Source: Gymnopus androsaceus JB14 (Eukaryota > Basidiomycota > Agaricomycetes > Agaricales > Omphalotaceae). From it: 17,885 nt of DNA. This document shows positions 17,775 to 17,885 of this stretch, in pieces (positions within the stretch are counted from its first letter, which is position 1; the number at the start of each line of letters is the position of its first letter). The notes below the pieces were generated by a model. The model saw only the letters and a program-made list of their open reading frames with translations. It was not told where the DNA came from and ran no database searches. A program made the position numbers and the translations under genes. The stretch lies in contig ML770139.1 of assembly GCA_009733575.1 (NCBI GenBank), positions 1 through 17,885 of the forward strand. The letters are read 5' to 3'.

Positions 17775-17885
17775 CTAAAGTTGTAGAAACCTATAATAGA
17801 CTCAGTCAATGTAATGGTAAGTGACTCTGGTATTAATGTGTACCTATAATAGACTATAGTACATGTTAGCGAGAGTATCATACAT
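17775..17885. repeat. Non-coding tail with a 14-bp direct repeat
   Basis: acctataatagact occurs at 17789-17802 and again at 17842-17855, separated by 39 bp. Nothing else is recognised before the window ends. Confidence 0.6.

Overview
The window looks like gene-poor, transposon-rich nuclear DNA of a mushroom-forming basidiomycete (Agaricomycetes). Three things point there. There are short GT-AG introns of about 46-61 bp. There are relics of protein families that I recognise only as repeated, uncharacterised families of Agaricales-type genomes. There is also a Ty1/copia polyprotein and the C-terminal part of an RNase H/zinc-binding reverse-transcriptase protein of the type common in those genomes. 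The species cannot be named from the sequence. I see no rRNA, no intact tRNA, no CRISPR array and no bacterial or viral operon.

Layout. 1-2190: LTR-like, CCGAG-rich DNA split by a 575-bp hAT-type non-autonomous element (409-983), followed by a 60-bp tandem repeat (1780-1945). 2190-4613: a Ty1/copia gag-protease-integrase relic on the + strand, cut by a 317-bp hAT-type MITE; the reverse transcriptase is missing. 4615-5236: two related imperfect palindromes flanking an orphan promoter/5'UTR-intron-like stretch. 5237-6532: nothing recognisable. 6533-9766: a minus-strand, many-exon coiled-coil gene of an agaric family, cut by a 1,032-bp hAT-type element (7460-8491). 9821-11094: a minus-strand non-LTR-type relic ending in an A-rich tail, apparently inside or truncating that gene's upstream intron. 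11558-12433: an inverted-repeat element, a 25-bp minisatellite and a 120-bp tandem repeat. 12668-14940: a + strand agaric-family pseudogene, one frame for 1.9 kb with point nonsense changes only. 15291-15388: a possible tRNA-Gly-like (SINE-like) relic. 15855-17774: a DUF6699-like relic, an unknown open frame, and an F-box-like exon followed by (perhaps spliced to) a second DUF6699-like region.

The dominant theme is nested insertion plus substitution-driven decay. Long frames survive without indels but carry isolated stops, mostly TGA, and the copia relic is almost empty of CpG. That fits cytosine-methylation/deamination or RIP-like defence. No cooperating pathway or new operon-like system is evident. 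The most unusual items are the symmetric phase-0 mini-exons of the coiled-coil gene, the three precise hAT-type insertions that can be mentally removed to restore two coding frames, and the TGA bias of the nonsense changes.
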